Positions 44,885-53,148 of a DNA stretch of 64,000 bases are shown here, piece by piece. The notes under the pieces are model-generated. The model searched no databases and was not told the origin of the DNA. It saw nothing but the letters and a program-made list of their open reading frames with translations. Made by a program: the position numbers and the translations under genes. The stretch spans positions 26,018-90,017 of the forward strand of contig NZ_BCRM01000013.1 of NCBI RefSeq assembly GCF_001552595.1, read 5' to 3'. This DNA comes from Rhodococcus erythropolis NBRC 15567. Its GTDB lineage: Bacteria > Actinomycetota > Actinomycetes > Mycobacteriales > Mycobacteriaceae. Positions within the stretch are counted from its first letter, which is position 1. Each line of letters starts with the position of its first letter.

Positions 44885-46309
44885 ATGGAAATTGTCGACT
44901 ACCTGAAGATATTGCAAGCCAGATGGCGAATAGTCGCTGCTGTAACCGTGCTCGGAATCCTGGGAGCCCTTTGCGCTTCTCTTCTTTCGACGCCCGTTTA
45001 CCAGGCCTCGACGAGGCTGTTCGTTTCGACGTCGGCGGGTACCTCGGTCAACGAGGCACTGCAGGGCAGTCAACTTTCACAGCAGCGAGTTCTGTCCTAT
45101 ACAAAACTCCTGACCGGCCGGACACTTGCGCAGCGGACGATCGACGAACTGGGACCGAGGGTGGTCGGCGGGATGTCGGCTGAAGAGTTGGCCTCCAAGG
45201 TCACTGCGACGTCGGCGCCCGACACTGTGTTGATCGACCTCGGAGTCAAGGATCCTTCACCGGAGCTCGCGCGAGAGATCGCAAATACTCTGTCGTCCGA
45301 ATTCGTCGCACTGGCAAAGGAACTGGAGACACCCGAGAACGGCGGAACGCCGCCTGCACGTGTGGTCGTCGAGCAACAGGCCCAAGAGCCGTCTGTTCCC
45401 GTTTCGCCCAAGACTTCGCGCAATCTCGCTCTCGGAGCAGTGGCGGGACTGGTGTCGGGAATCGCGCTTGCGTTGATTCGCGATCGATTCGACAACACGG
45501 TGAAGGATCGTCGAACGGTGGAAGAGATTGCGGGTGCGGCGATGGTGGGCACGATCCCGTTCGACAAAGTCGTCGAAGTCAACCATGCGATCACTTTCAG
45601 TGACGGAAATTCCGTGAGTGCCGAAGCCTTCCGTGAATTGCGCACCAACCTTCAGTTCCTCGAGGTGGATCATCCACCGCGTGTCATCGTCGTCACGAGT
45701 TCGCTTCCCTCCGAGGGTAAGACGACGACCGCCGTGAACATCGCTCTTGTCTTGGCGGAGGCCGGTAAGTCAGTGTGCCTGATGGAAGGCGACCTCCGGA
45801 AGCCGCGAGTGTCGAAGTATCTGGGGTTGATCGGAAGCGTCGGCGTCAGTTCGGTGCTCTCCGGTCAAGCGACGCTGGACGATGTGCTTCAGCCGACCGA
45901 ATTCGACGGGCTGACAGTGCTCGCCTCCGGACCGATCCCGCCGAACCCGAGCGAACTACTCGGCACGGACACGGCCAAACATGTTCTCGATGAACTGCGG
46001 GCGCGATACGACTACGTCATCATCGACGCCTCGCCGTTGCTACCCGTCACGGATGCCGCGGTCCTGGCCGCGATGTCGGACGGTGCTCTGGTGATCGCCC
46101 GACACGGCTCCACGAAGCGCGATCAACTGGCGCGCGCGGTCGGAAACCTACAGAGTGTGGGTGCACACGTCCTGGGCACTGTCATCACGATGACGCCGTC
46201 TCGCGGACGCAATGCGTACGAGTACAGCTACTACTACGAGTCGGACAAGTCGCTACCGCAGTTGACCGCGGTGCCCGCTCTCAGCGCTCACCGAAGCGAA
46301 GTCGGTTGA
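44885..46309 (+). CDS. Wzc-like chain-length regulator/BY tyrosine kinase, locus B
   Basis: This 474-residue paralog of the locus A kinase has Wzz helices near 16-36 and 180-198, Walker A SSLPSEGKTTTAVN, Walker A' VCLMEGDLRKPR, Walker B YVIIDASPLLPVTDAA and Tyr cluster NAYEYSYYYESDK. The leader shares GAGCCGAAGGAGA with locus A. The last 29 bp overlap the convergent tyrosine phosphatase gene, an arrangement that could link the two by antisense transcription. Confidence 0.93.
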   Translation: MEIVDYLKILQARWRIVAAVTVLGILGALCASLLSTPVYQASTRLFVSTSAGTSVNEALQGSQLSQQRVLSYTKLLTGRTLAQRTIDELGPRVVGGMSAEELASKVTATSAPDTVLIDLGVKDPSPELAREIANTLSSEFVALAKELETPENGGTPPARVVVEQQAQEPSVPVSPKTSRNLALGAVAGLVSGIALALIRDRFDNTVKDRRTVEEIAGAAMVGTIPFDKVVEVNHAITFSDGNSVSAEAFRELRTNLQFLEVDHPPRVIVVTSSLPSEGKTTTAVNIALVLAEAGKSVCLMEGDLRKPRVSKYLGLIGSVGVSSVLSGQATLDDVLQPTEFDGLTVLASGPIPPNPSELLGTDTAKHVLDELRARYDYVIIDASPLLPVTDAAVLAAMSDGALVIARHGSTKRDQLARAVGNLQSVGAHVLGTVITMTPSRGRNAYEYSYYYESDKSLPQLTAVPALSAHRSEVG

Positions 46310-46805
46310 GCAGCGGGCCGAGGAGATCAGCGATCTCAAGTCCGATCTCGTGAAACACGTTCTCTTCCTTACCCATCGGATCCATGACGTCCTCGGGTTC
46401 GGCGGCACGAAATCGGGGCCTGGCGGCGGCGAGGTCCTCGACAGTTGCTGCATCTGCGAGCGAGCCCAACCGTGCGGCTTCTCGAAGTGTGAACGTGCGC
46501 TTGAGCCGCGCCGGAGCCATCGCCAGGACTTTGTCTCGCTGACTTTCGGTCATCGTGAGAATGAGGTCGGCGTCCGAGGCCAGCGCTGTTGTCATGCGTC
46601 GGGCTTGAAACTCCGTGGGGTCGCCGCCGAGCCCCGCGAGAACCCTCGCAGCAGTCGGCTCGATCGGGTGTCCGACCATCGCCCGGGTTCCGGCACTCGA
46701 CGCGGTGAATCCGGAAACTCCGGCTTCGGCGGCATAGGCACGTGCAAGGCGTTCGCCAGTGGGTGATCGGCAGATGTTTCCCGTACAAACGAAGAGAACG
46801 TGCAT
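46281..46805 (-). CDS. low-molecular-weight protein tyrosine phosphatase (Wzb-like)
   Basis: This 174-residue phosphatase begins MHVLFVCTGNICRSPTGERL, containing the C-x5-R-S P-loop at residues 7-14. The Asp general acid lies in the DVMDPMGKE segment near 143, and GHPIEPTAARVL is also typical. It would dephosphorylate the BY-kinase Tyr cluster. ATG 46805 is the start; a much longer frame extending upstream is antisense to ugd and is not part of the gene. It is the only Wzb in the window and may serve both kinases. Confidence 0.93.
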   Translation of the reverse strand: MHVLFVCTGNICRSPTGERLARAYAAEAGVSGFTASSAGTRAMVGHPIEPTAARVLAGLGGDPTEFQARRMTTALASDADLILTMTESQRDKVLAMAPARLKRTFTLREAARLGSLADAATVEDLAAARPRFRAAEPEDVMDPMGKEENVFHEIGLEIADLLGPLLNRLRFGER

Positions 46806-46913
46806 GGCAGAAGCATAGGTTGCACGCGCGACGCACTCGTCGTACGCCCGATGTTGGTTTCGCGCCCACCTGGCGTACGCGTTTCGGAAAGTTCGGACGC
46901 ATACCAACAACAC
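46806..46913. promoter_or_regulatory. short divergent promoter region (phosphatase / third ugd)
   Basis: This 108-bp spacer between divergent starts must hold both promoters. No clear -35/-10 boxes or strong ribosome site were seen; ATG 46914 follows AACAACAC with no obvious Shine-Dalgarno. Confidence 0.35.
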
Positions 46914-48233
46914 ATGAAGATGACCGTGTTCGGAACGGGATACCTGGGGGCGACCCACGCAGTGTGTATGGCCGAACTTGGTCACGACGTGCTGGGAGTC
47001 GACATCGACCAGTCCAAGGTCGACAAGTTGTCTCGTGGGGAGGTCCCGTTCTTCGAGCCGGGTCTGACCGACATGCTCGAGAAGAATCTGGCGTCGGGTC
47101 GGCTGCAGTTCACGACTTCCTACGCCGATGCCTCGGATTTTGCCGACATCCATTTTGTCGGTGTGGGGACGCCCCAGAAGAAGGGGGAGTACGCCGCAGA
47201 TCTCAGTCATGTTCATTCGGTGATCGACATGTTGGCGCCGTTGTTGCGAAAGCCTTCGCTGATAGTCGGGAAGTCGACGGTGCCGGTAGGCACGGCAGCG
47301 GCGCTCGGCGAGCGACTCCGAGCGAATTCGCCGGCGGGTGGCTCGGTAGAGGTGGCCTGGAATCCGGAGTTCCTGCGTGAGGGACACGCGATCGCGGATA
47401 CCTTGAGCCCTGACCGGTTGGTTCTGGGGATCGATCGTGACCGGCCGGGAAACGCCGAAGGCGTTCTTCGCGAGGTGTATGCCGAGATACTGGGCGCGGG
47501 GGTGCCGTTCCTCGTGACCGATCTGGCGACGTCTGAGTTGGTCAAGGGATCTGCGAACGCGTTTCTCGCGACCAAGGTGTCCTTCATCAATGCGATTGCG
47601 GAGGTGTGCGAGGCGACCGGCGCCGACGTCACGATGTTGGCCGACGCTCTCGGGTACGACGCTCGGATCGGTAGACGGTTCCTCAATGCGGGCTTGGGGT
47701 TCGGCGGTGGGTGCCTGCCGAAGGACATTCGGGCGTTCATGGCACGCGCCGGGGAATTGGGTGTCGACCAGGCCCTGTACTTCCTCCGCGAGGTAGACAG
47801 CATCAACATGCGACGACGCACAAAAGCTGTGGAACTGGTGACGGCAGCCTGCGATGGCAGTTTGCTGGGAGCTAACGTCTCGGTTCTGGGGGCCGCGTTC
47901 AAGCCCGAATCCGACGATGTGCGCGATTCGCCTGCGCTCAACGTTGCCGGAATGATGCAGTTGCACGGGGCAGCGGTCACCGTTTTCGATCCGAAGGCCA
48001 TGGACAATTCTCGCCGACTGTTTCCCACCCTTCACTATGCAACCTCCACGTCAGAAGCTTGCAGAAATGCTGATGTGGTCTTGATCGCCACGGAATGGGA
48101 CGAGTTCGCCTCACTCGTGCCCGGTGATTTGGAACCGCTCGTTCGGCGGCGGGTGATCGTTGACGCCAGAAATTGCCTCGATCCGGACCTGTGGCGCGGC
48201 GCCGGTTGGAACTACCGCGGATTGGGGCGGTAG
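46914..48233 (+). CDS. udgA: UDP-glucose 6-dehydrogenase, third copy (UdgA-like)
   Basis: This 439-residue protein contains TVFGTGYLGATHAVCMAELG, GKSTVPVGTAAALGERL, GFGGGCLPKDIRAFM and GAAFKPESDDVRDSPAL. It is clearly more diverged than the locus A and B copies are from each other, and it lies outside both loci. It is probably the conserved chromosomal UdgA of mycolata (Rv0322-like), and the EPS copies are later paralogs. UDP-glucuronate from it may serve cell-wall glycans. Confidence 0.92.
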   Translation: MKMTVFGTGYLGATHAVCMAELGHDVLGVDIDQSKVDKLSRGEVPFFEPGLTDMLEKNLASGRLQFTTSYADASDFADIHFVGVGTPQKKGEYAADLSHVHSVIDMLAPLLRKPSLIVGKSTVPVGTAAALGERLRANSPAGGSVEVAWNPEFLREGHAIADTLSPDRLVLGIDRDRPGNAEGVLREVYAEILGAGVPFLVTDLATSELVKGSANAFLATKVSFINAIAEVCEATGADVTMLADALGYDARIGRRFLNAGLGFGGGCLPKDIRAFMARAGELGVDQALYFLREVDSINMRRRTKAVELVTAACDGSLLGANVSVLGAAFKPESDDVRDSPALNVAGMMQLHGAAVTVFDPKAMDNSRRLFPTLHYATSTSEACRNADVVLIATEWDEFASLVPGDLEPLVRRRVIVDARNCLDPDLWRGAGWNYRGLGR

Positions 48234-48382
48234 GTCGACCGTCCAGGTTGCGAAAAAATAGCTGCGAGAAGGCCTTAGGTGAGATGCGCGAACCTCGCAG
48301 ACCATGCCCAGTGGGTAGACTTCCGGCCGGGGAATGACGGGGTCTGCTGACGGAACCCGTCGCCGGTCGACGAAGGTGGATC

Positions 48383-50059
48383 ATGAACTTGGTTTTGGGT
48401 GTGACGGTGGGAGCCAGCGCTGTGCGTTTGGCGCGCCCGGGGACGCCCGACCACAGTGGTCCGGTGTTCCGATCCAGAGCCGTCGATCGCGGTCGTGAGA
48501 TTCCGGAGGAAGTCGCAGCGGAGGCAACCGGCGTGGCCTTGACCGAGAATGCCGATCTCGGCAGCAATACGGTCGTCGCCTACCGGGATCAAGCGCAGGC
48601 CGGAGCACTCCAAACAGCGTTCGAACAGAAAGGCATCGACAACTTCGAGCTGGTTCCCGAAGTAGTCGCGACGCTTCGAATGCTCGAGGAGTCCGGTGCG
48701 CTGACCGACCAGAGCACACTCGTCGTCGTCGACATCGGTAGTTCTGGATCGACGATCAGCATTGTGGACAGGCAGATGCGGTCTACCGTCGTCACCGCCC
48801 GGTCGACGCGGGTCAGCGGAGATCACTTCGACGAGCTCGTTTACTCGGATCAGACCGTGCGTCGCCGTATAGCTACGCCGGCCGACCCGGGTGGCGATGC
48901 CGAACTGCAGGCGCGATGCCGACTCGCGAAGGAACAGCTGTCCTCACGAAGTGCGGTGTGCCTGCCCGGGCCCGGCGGGCTTCTCCTGCTGTCGCGGGAA
49001 GTTTTCGATTCGTTGGTCGTCACGTCGGTGGAGGCCTTCGCACGCGAGATACGAGAGGTCATCGCAACGTCCGGCCGTAACCCCGACGCGATTCTCCTGA
49101 TCGGTGGCGGTGCACGCATTCCGATCGTGCGGGCGACCCTCGCCGCGTGGCTGGAGTGCCCCCTCATCGCGCCCGAGCAGCCGGAACTCGTGACTGCGCA
49201 AGGCGCTGCGCTGATCGCGGAGTCGTCGATGACGCCATCGGCGCGCGCGGTATCTGCCCCGGTTCAGGTTCCGGCTGTAGCGCCGATCTTTGCGCCGTAT
49301 CCGATCCACACCCCGGCGGAGGTACCCGTTCCGGTTCAGGCGTTCAGCCACGGAGGGGTCGCAACGCTCGCGGAATCGGAGCGGCCGAATGCCTTGTCCG
49401 AAGCCGCTTCCGGCACGAAGTCCGTTCCGCAGGAACAGGTGCCGAGCCCTTACGCGGCGGAACTGCCTCAGCCGCGACCGAACCGACACGAGCAACGATT
49501 CGATCCGGCCGCAGATCTCGCGGTCGCCGACAGTGACCAGGCCACGGACGGATTCGGCACAGAACATGACGCCGACACCGAGGCTGTGATGGTTGACGCC
49601 CAGGCGTACTCGGCGATGTACGAAGGCGAGGCACCCGGGGCAGGAACCGCACACCCGTCCTGGCTCGCCGGGACACAACCCGTCGAATCGACATCCAAAG
49701 AGCCGAGAAACCCGCTACGGTTCGCTGGCCTCGGCGCCGGTGTGATCGCGGCGATCGTGATCGTGGGGTTGGGATTGGGCTACGGAGGAAAGGTCTTCGA
49801 TTCCGAGGATGCCGGACCCGTGGCAACCGAGGTGACTACGCCGCCGCCGACGACCACGACTACCCCGCCGCCTACGACCACAACGACCCCGCCCCCGACG
49901 ACGACGGAGGAAGCCCCTCCGGTCGTCGAGGCTCCGCCAGTCGTGCAGGACACTTACGTGCCGCCAGCGCCCGCTCCCGCGCCGCCACCGCCCGCGATCT
50001 ACATCCCGGGGCTTCCGCCGATTCTGTTACCGGTTCTCCCACCGATTCCCGGACTCTGA
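48383..50059 (+). CDS. Hsp70-like membrane protein with Pro/Thr-rich tail
   Basis: This 558-residue protein has an Hsp70/actin-like ATPase domain in residues ~1-280: LGVTVGASAVRL in place of the usual GIDLGTTNS, LVVVDIGSSGSTISIVD (phosphate 2), CRLAKEQLSS and ILLIGGGARIPIVRATL (adenosine). A disordered Pro/Ala/Glu linker, one TM (about 452-472, AGVIAAIVIVGLGLGYGG) and an outer tail of PPPTTTTTP repeats and PAPAPPPPA follow. The substrate-binding domain is absent. Mycolata have similar membrane-linked Hsp70-like proteins of unknown role. GAAGGTGGA precedes ATG 48383. Confidence 0.75.
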   Translation: MNLVLGVTVGASAVRLARPGTPDHSGPVFRSRAVDRGREIPEEVAAEATGVALTENADLGSNTVVAYRDQAQAGALQTAFEQKGIDNFELVPEVVATLRMLEESGALTDQSTLVVVDIGSSGSTISIVDRQMRSTVVTARSTRVSGDHFDELVYSDQTVRRRIATPADPGGDAELQARCRLAKEQLSSRSAVCLPGPGGLLLLSREVFDSLVVTSVEAFAREIREVIATSGRNPDAILLIGGGARIPIVRATLAAWLECPLIAPEQPELVTAQGAALIAESSMTPSARAVSAPVQVPAVAPIFAPYPIHTPAEVPVPVQAFSHGGVATLAESERPNALSEAASGTKSVPQEQVPSPYAAELPQPRPNRHEQRFDPAADLAVADSDQATDGFGTEHDADTEAVMVDAQAYSAMYEGEAPGAGTAHPSWLAGTQPVESTSKEPRNPLRFAGLGAGVIAAIVIVGLGLGYGGKVFDSEDAGPVATEVTTPPPTTTTTPPPTTTTTPPPTTTEEAPPVVEAPPVVQDTYVPPAPAPAPPPPAIYIPGLPPILLPVLPPIPGL

Positions 50060-50068
50060 GGCTCGTTT

Positions 50069-51331
50069 TCAGCGTTTGGAGTGTCGGCCGCCTGACGTGG
50101 GGCCGGCCTTGACCGCACTACCGGGTGGGCGAGCCAGAATCACGGCGATAGCAGTAGTGAGCGGAACAGATAGCGCCAGAGCAATCCCGCCGACCGCGGA
50201 CCGTACGATTTCGATCGCTACAGCGTCACCGACCAGGACGTCCTGAAGAGGGCGACCGCTGACGCTGAAAAGCAGAAGCAGTGGCAACGCCCCGCCGGCG
50301 TACGCGAGAACCAAGGTGTAGACCGTGCTGGCGATGTGATCGCGTCCGACCCGCATCGCCCCGCTGAACACCTTTCGGCGGGGTGCGTGCTTGTCGAGTT
50401 CGGCCAACTCGAACGCCGAAGATGCCTGGGTGATGGTGACGTCGTTGAGAACACCGAGCGATCCGATGATGAAGCCCGCCAGCAGCAGGCCCGTGATGTC
50501 GATGTGCTCGATGTATGTCTGCACATTGGTGTTCTGCTCTTCGGACAGCCCGGTGAGGTGCGTCAGTTCGATACAGAGGTAGGAGAGAACGGCAGCGAGC
50601 ACCATCGCGGCAAGGGTGCCGAGCAAAGCCGAACTGGTCTTGAGTGAGACACCGTGCGCCAGATAGAGAACCGCGTACAAGATCACCGCGCCGGCGACCA
50701 GTGCAACCGGTATCGCAGGCTTACCGTCGAGCAATGCGGGCAGGAGAAACCCGACGACGACGCCGAAGGCGATCACCAGACCGACGAGTGCGCGCAGTCC
50801 GCGCCACCGCGCAACGGCGATGATGACGACGGCGAACGCGATGACGATCAGCGCCAGTGGGAGTCCACGCGAATAGTCTTCGAAGGAGTACTGCGTGTTT
50901 CCGTTCGGGTCGGTCTGACGCACCAGGCGAATGTGGTCACCGACCCGTAGATCCGGTTGTCCGGCACCCGGGATGATCTCGAGGAGTGTCTTCGTTCCGG
51001 CATTCGGCCCGGACTCGATATCGACGATACTGCGCTGGCACTGATAGGCGGAGGTGGGTGGCGGTTGCGGTGCACCGACGAATACCCTTCCGGCGGAGGA
51101 ACTTCCGCAGTCGCCGAGATCCTGCATCGTGACGGTGCCCGCCTCGGTCTCCACCGAACTGCCGTCGGCATTCTGAAAGGGGAGCGGGACGGGAATGGTG
51201 TTCTTGTCCGGCCACAGCGCGATAGCTGCCGCGACGACAACCATGCCGATGACGACGAGCAAGCCTATGACGACGCGTGATGCGGTGGGGCCGATCTGAA
51301 TGGGGCCACCGTGGCCGTGGCCGTGACTCAT
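50069..51331 (-). CDS. YibE/F family membrane protein
   Basis: This 420-residue protein has a His/Gly-rich start (SHGHGHGG), one N-terminal helix, a periplasmic-type beta domain (about 45-150, with four Cys) and about seven helices. The family core GLLLAGFIIGSLGVLNDVTITQASS near residue 290 and the LRALVGLVIAFGVVVGFLLPAL block are diagnostic of YibE/F. Function of the family is unestablished; a transporter or permease role is often assumed. It converges on the Hsp70-like gene with 9 bp between stops. The His-rich N-terminus could bind metal. Confidence 0.9.
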   Translation of the reverse strand: MSHGHGHGGPIQIGPTASRVVIGLLVVIGMVVVAAAIALWPDKNTIPVPLPFQNADGSSVETEAGTVTMQDLGDCGSSSAGRVFVGAPQPPPTSAYQCQRSIVDIESGPNAGTKTLLEIIPGAGQPDLRVGDHIRLVRQTDPNGNTQYSFEDYSRGLPLALIVIAFAVVIIAVARWRGLRALVGLVIAFGVVVGFLLPALLDGKPAIPVALVAGAVILYAVLYLAHGVSLKTSSALLGTLAAMVLAAVLSYLCIELTHLTGLSEEQNTNVQTYIEHIDITGLLLAGFIIGSLGVLNDVTITQASSAFELAELDKHAPRRKVFSGAMRVGRDHIASTVYTLVLAYAGGALPLLLLFSVSGRPLQDVLVGDAVAIEIVRSAVGGIALALSVPLTTAIAVILARPPGSAVKAGPTSGGRHSKR

Positions 51332-51481
51332 CGGAAACTGAGTGTCGGACTGGGGATTTGCACCGGTGCAATGTTATCGGCTCCGAAGCGAATGGTCAGC
51401 TTCTGCGGATAGTGTCGATCGACGACAGCGTCGGCACAGGTGATTTCCGGGAAAGAGGCGAAACTGGGATTGGTCGAGCTG

Positions 51482-51551
51482 GGTGGCGGGGAACAGGGGG
51501 GGTTGTCCCCGCCACCAACCTGGTATCCACAGGGGGGGAGGGATACCAGGT
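51482..51551. repeat. tandem hairpins with matching ACAGGGGGGG loops
   Basis: Hairpin 1: GGTGGCGGGGA (51482-51492) pairs with TCCCCGCCACC (51506-51516). Hairpin 2: ACCTGGTATCC (51518-51528) pairs with GGATACCAGGT (51541-51551). The stems differ in sequence, but both loops contain ACA followed by seven G. Only one base separates the hairpins. Confidence 0.85.
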
Positions 51552-51735
51552 GCTCGCGGCACCGAAGTGCTGATAACCAATGTACCCAATTTCAATCGGG
51601 TTTGGCGCGTTGTCCAACTACCAATTTCACGACGAATCACGTACCGGTTGGACCGTTTTCGCATCAGGGCAGGTCACTAAATAGTTAAAGTGTCAATCAA
51701 ACCGCCTGGTATGCGAATGTTGTGACGAAGATCTC

Positions 51736-51773
51736 ACAAATACCCCGCACTTTTACGTTTACGGGGTATTTGT
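51736..51773. terminator. 12-bp inverted repeat after the aminotransferase gene
   Basis: ACAAATACCCCG (51736-51747), a 14-nt T-rich loop and the exact complement (51762-51773) lie 46 bp beyond the leftward aminotransferase stop. There is no T tract, so it could be a terminator, an mRNA 3' stabiliser or an operator. Confidence 0.55.
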
Positions 51774-51818
51774 ACAACGAATTGTTTACCTGATTTTGCC
51801 CGATTCGACGGGCCGAAA

Positions 51819-53072
51819 TCACTGCTTGTAACTGGTGAGGAAGTTGCCGAATCGCTCGATGGCCACGGCGAGATCCCGGGCCCACGGAAGGGTGACGATC
51901 CGAAGGTGATCGTGGTTCGGCCAGTTGAACCCGGTGCCTTGAACCATCAGGATCTTCTCCTGGAGAAGCAGGTCCTGAACCAACTTCTCGTCGTCGTGGA
52001 TCTCGTAGACGTTCGGATCCAGACGAGGGAACGCGTAGAGCGCACCGCGGGGTTTCACACACGAAACACCCGGAATCATGTTCAATCGCTCCCACGCGAC
52101 GTCGCGCTGCTCGAGCAGGCGACCGCCGGGCAGGATCAGGTCTTCGATGCTCTGGTGTCCGCCGAGGGCGACCTGAATGGCGTGCTGTCCGGGGACGTTG
52201 GGGCACAGGCGGGTCGACGCCAAGAGGTCGAGTCCCTCGAGGAAGCCGGCGGCGTGATCCTTCGGGCCCGTGATCGCCACCCAGCCGGAGCGGTAGCCGG
52301 CGACGCGGTAGGCCTTCGAGAGGCCGTTGAACGTCAGGCACAGCAGATCAGGGGCAAGCGTTGCCAGCGAGATGTGCTTTGCGTCGTCGTAGAGGATCTT
52401 GTCGTAGATCTCGTCGGCGAGCAGCAGAAGCTGATGCTTGCGTGCCAGATCGACCAACTGCTGCAGAACCTCCATGGAGTACACCGCACCCGTGGGGTTG
52501 TTCGGGTTGATGACGAGGAGAGCCTTGGTCTTGTCGGTGATCTTGGATTCGATATCGGCGATATCGGGATTCCAGTCGTTGGCCTCGTCGCAGAGATAGT
52601 GGACGGGCGTGCCTCCGGACAAGCTCGTCATCGCAGTCCACAGCGGGTAGTCGGGCGCTGGGATCAGAACCTCGTCGCCGTTGTTGAGGAGGGCCTGCAT
52701 GGTCATCGTGATCAGCTCGGAAACACCGTTACCGAGGTAGATGTTGTCGACGTCGAGCTCGGGGAAGCCGGGAACCAGCTCGTAACGCGTCACGATTGCG
52801 CGCCGCGCCGACAGAATGCCCTTCGACTCCGAATAGCCCTGCGCATAGGGCAGGGCGGCGATCATGTCGCGCATGATCACATCCGGAGCATCGAATCCGA
52901 ACGGTGCCGGGTTGCCGATGTTGAGCTTGAGGATCCGGTGTCCTTCCGCCTCCAACCGGGCGGCATGCGCGTGCACCGGCCCACGGATTTCGTACAGGAC
53001 GTTCTGGAGCTTCGACGACTGCTCCAGCTCGCGCTGCGGCTGACGATGGCGGACGGGTTCTGGTGTGCTCAC
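51819..53072 (-). CDS. aspC: pyridoxal-phosphate aminotransferase (AspC/AlaA-like)
   Basis: This 417-residue class I aminotransferase contains ILKLNIGNPAPFGFDAPD, GVSELITMTMQALLNNGDEV, LLVINPNNPTGAVYSMEVL, LLADEIYDKILYD and LTFNGLSKAYRVAGYRSGW, with the PLP Lys in SKAYR. A late LRIVTLPW carries the carboxylate-binding Arg. It is most like Rv0337c/AlaA-type enzymes acting on Ala, Glu or Asp and 2-oxo acids. GTG 53072 is the start. Placement close to the Fe-S reductase matches the mycobacterial order. Confidence 0.9.
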   Translation of the reverse strand: MSTPEPVRHRQPQRELEQSSKLQNVLYEIRGPVHAHAARLEAEGHRILKLNIGNPAPFGFDAPDVIMRDMIAALPYAQGYSESKGILSARRAIVTRYELVPGFPELDVDNIYLGNGVSELITMTMQALLNNGDEVLIPAPDYPLWTAMTSLSGGTPVHYLCDEANDWNPDIADIESKITDKTKALLVINPNNPTGAVYSMEVLQQLVDLARKHQLLLLADEIYDKILYDDAKHISLATLAPDLLCLTFNGLSKAYRVAGYRSGWVAITGPKDHAAGFLEGLDLLASTRLCPNVPGQHAIQVALGGHQSIEDLILPGGRLLEQRDVAWERLNMIPGVSCVKPRGALYAFPRLDPNVYEIHDDEKLVQDLLLQEKILMVQGTGFNWPNHDHLRIVTLPWARDLAVAIERFGNFLTSYKQ

Positions 53073-53148
53073 GAGTTACATGATTCCACCACTGTGCAAG
53101 TGCATTGTCGGGGACCGTGTCGCGCGACCAGTTGGCTATTGTCGAGCG

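Larger units (their letters stand above)
51332..51818. other. 487-bp spacer with twin hairpins
   Basis: There is no supported gene. It contains two adjacent G7-loop hairpins (51482-51551) and a 12-bp inverted repeat (51736-51773), annotated separately. The 5' part borders the start of the YibE/F gene and should hold its promoter. Small ORFs here (51374-51688) overlap the hairpins and look spurious. Confidence 0.5.

Noticed and set aside
46281..48035. A 584-codon leftward frame joining the tyrosine phosphatase to upstream sequence
   Set aside because: Only the last 174 codons are the phosphatase, with a proper ATG and P-loop at the N-terminus. The rest is antisense to ugd and has no family pattern.
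51524..51531. TATCCACA resembling a DnaA box, considered as an origin
   Set aside because: It is a single near-match inside a hairpin stem, with no box cluster, AT-rich unwinding region or dnaA/dnaN genes nearby.
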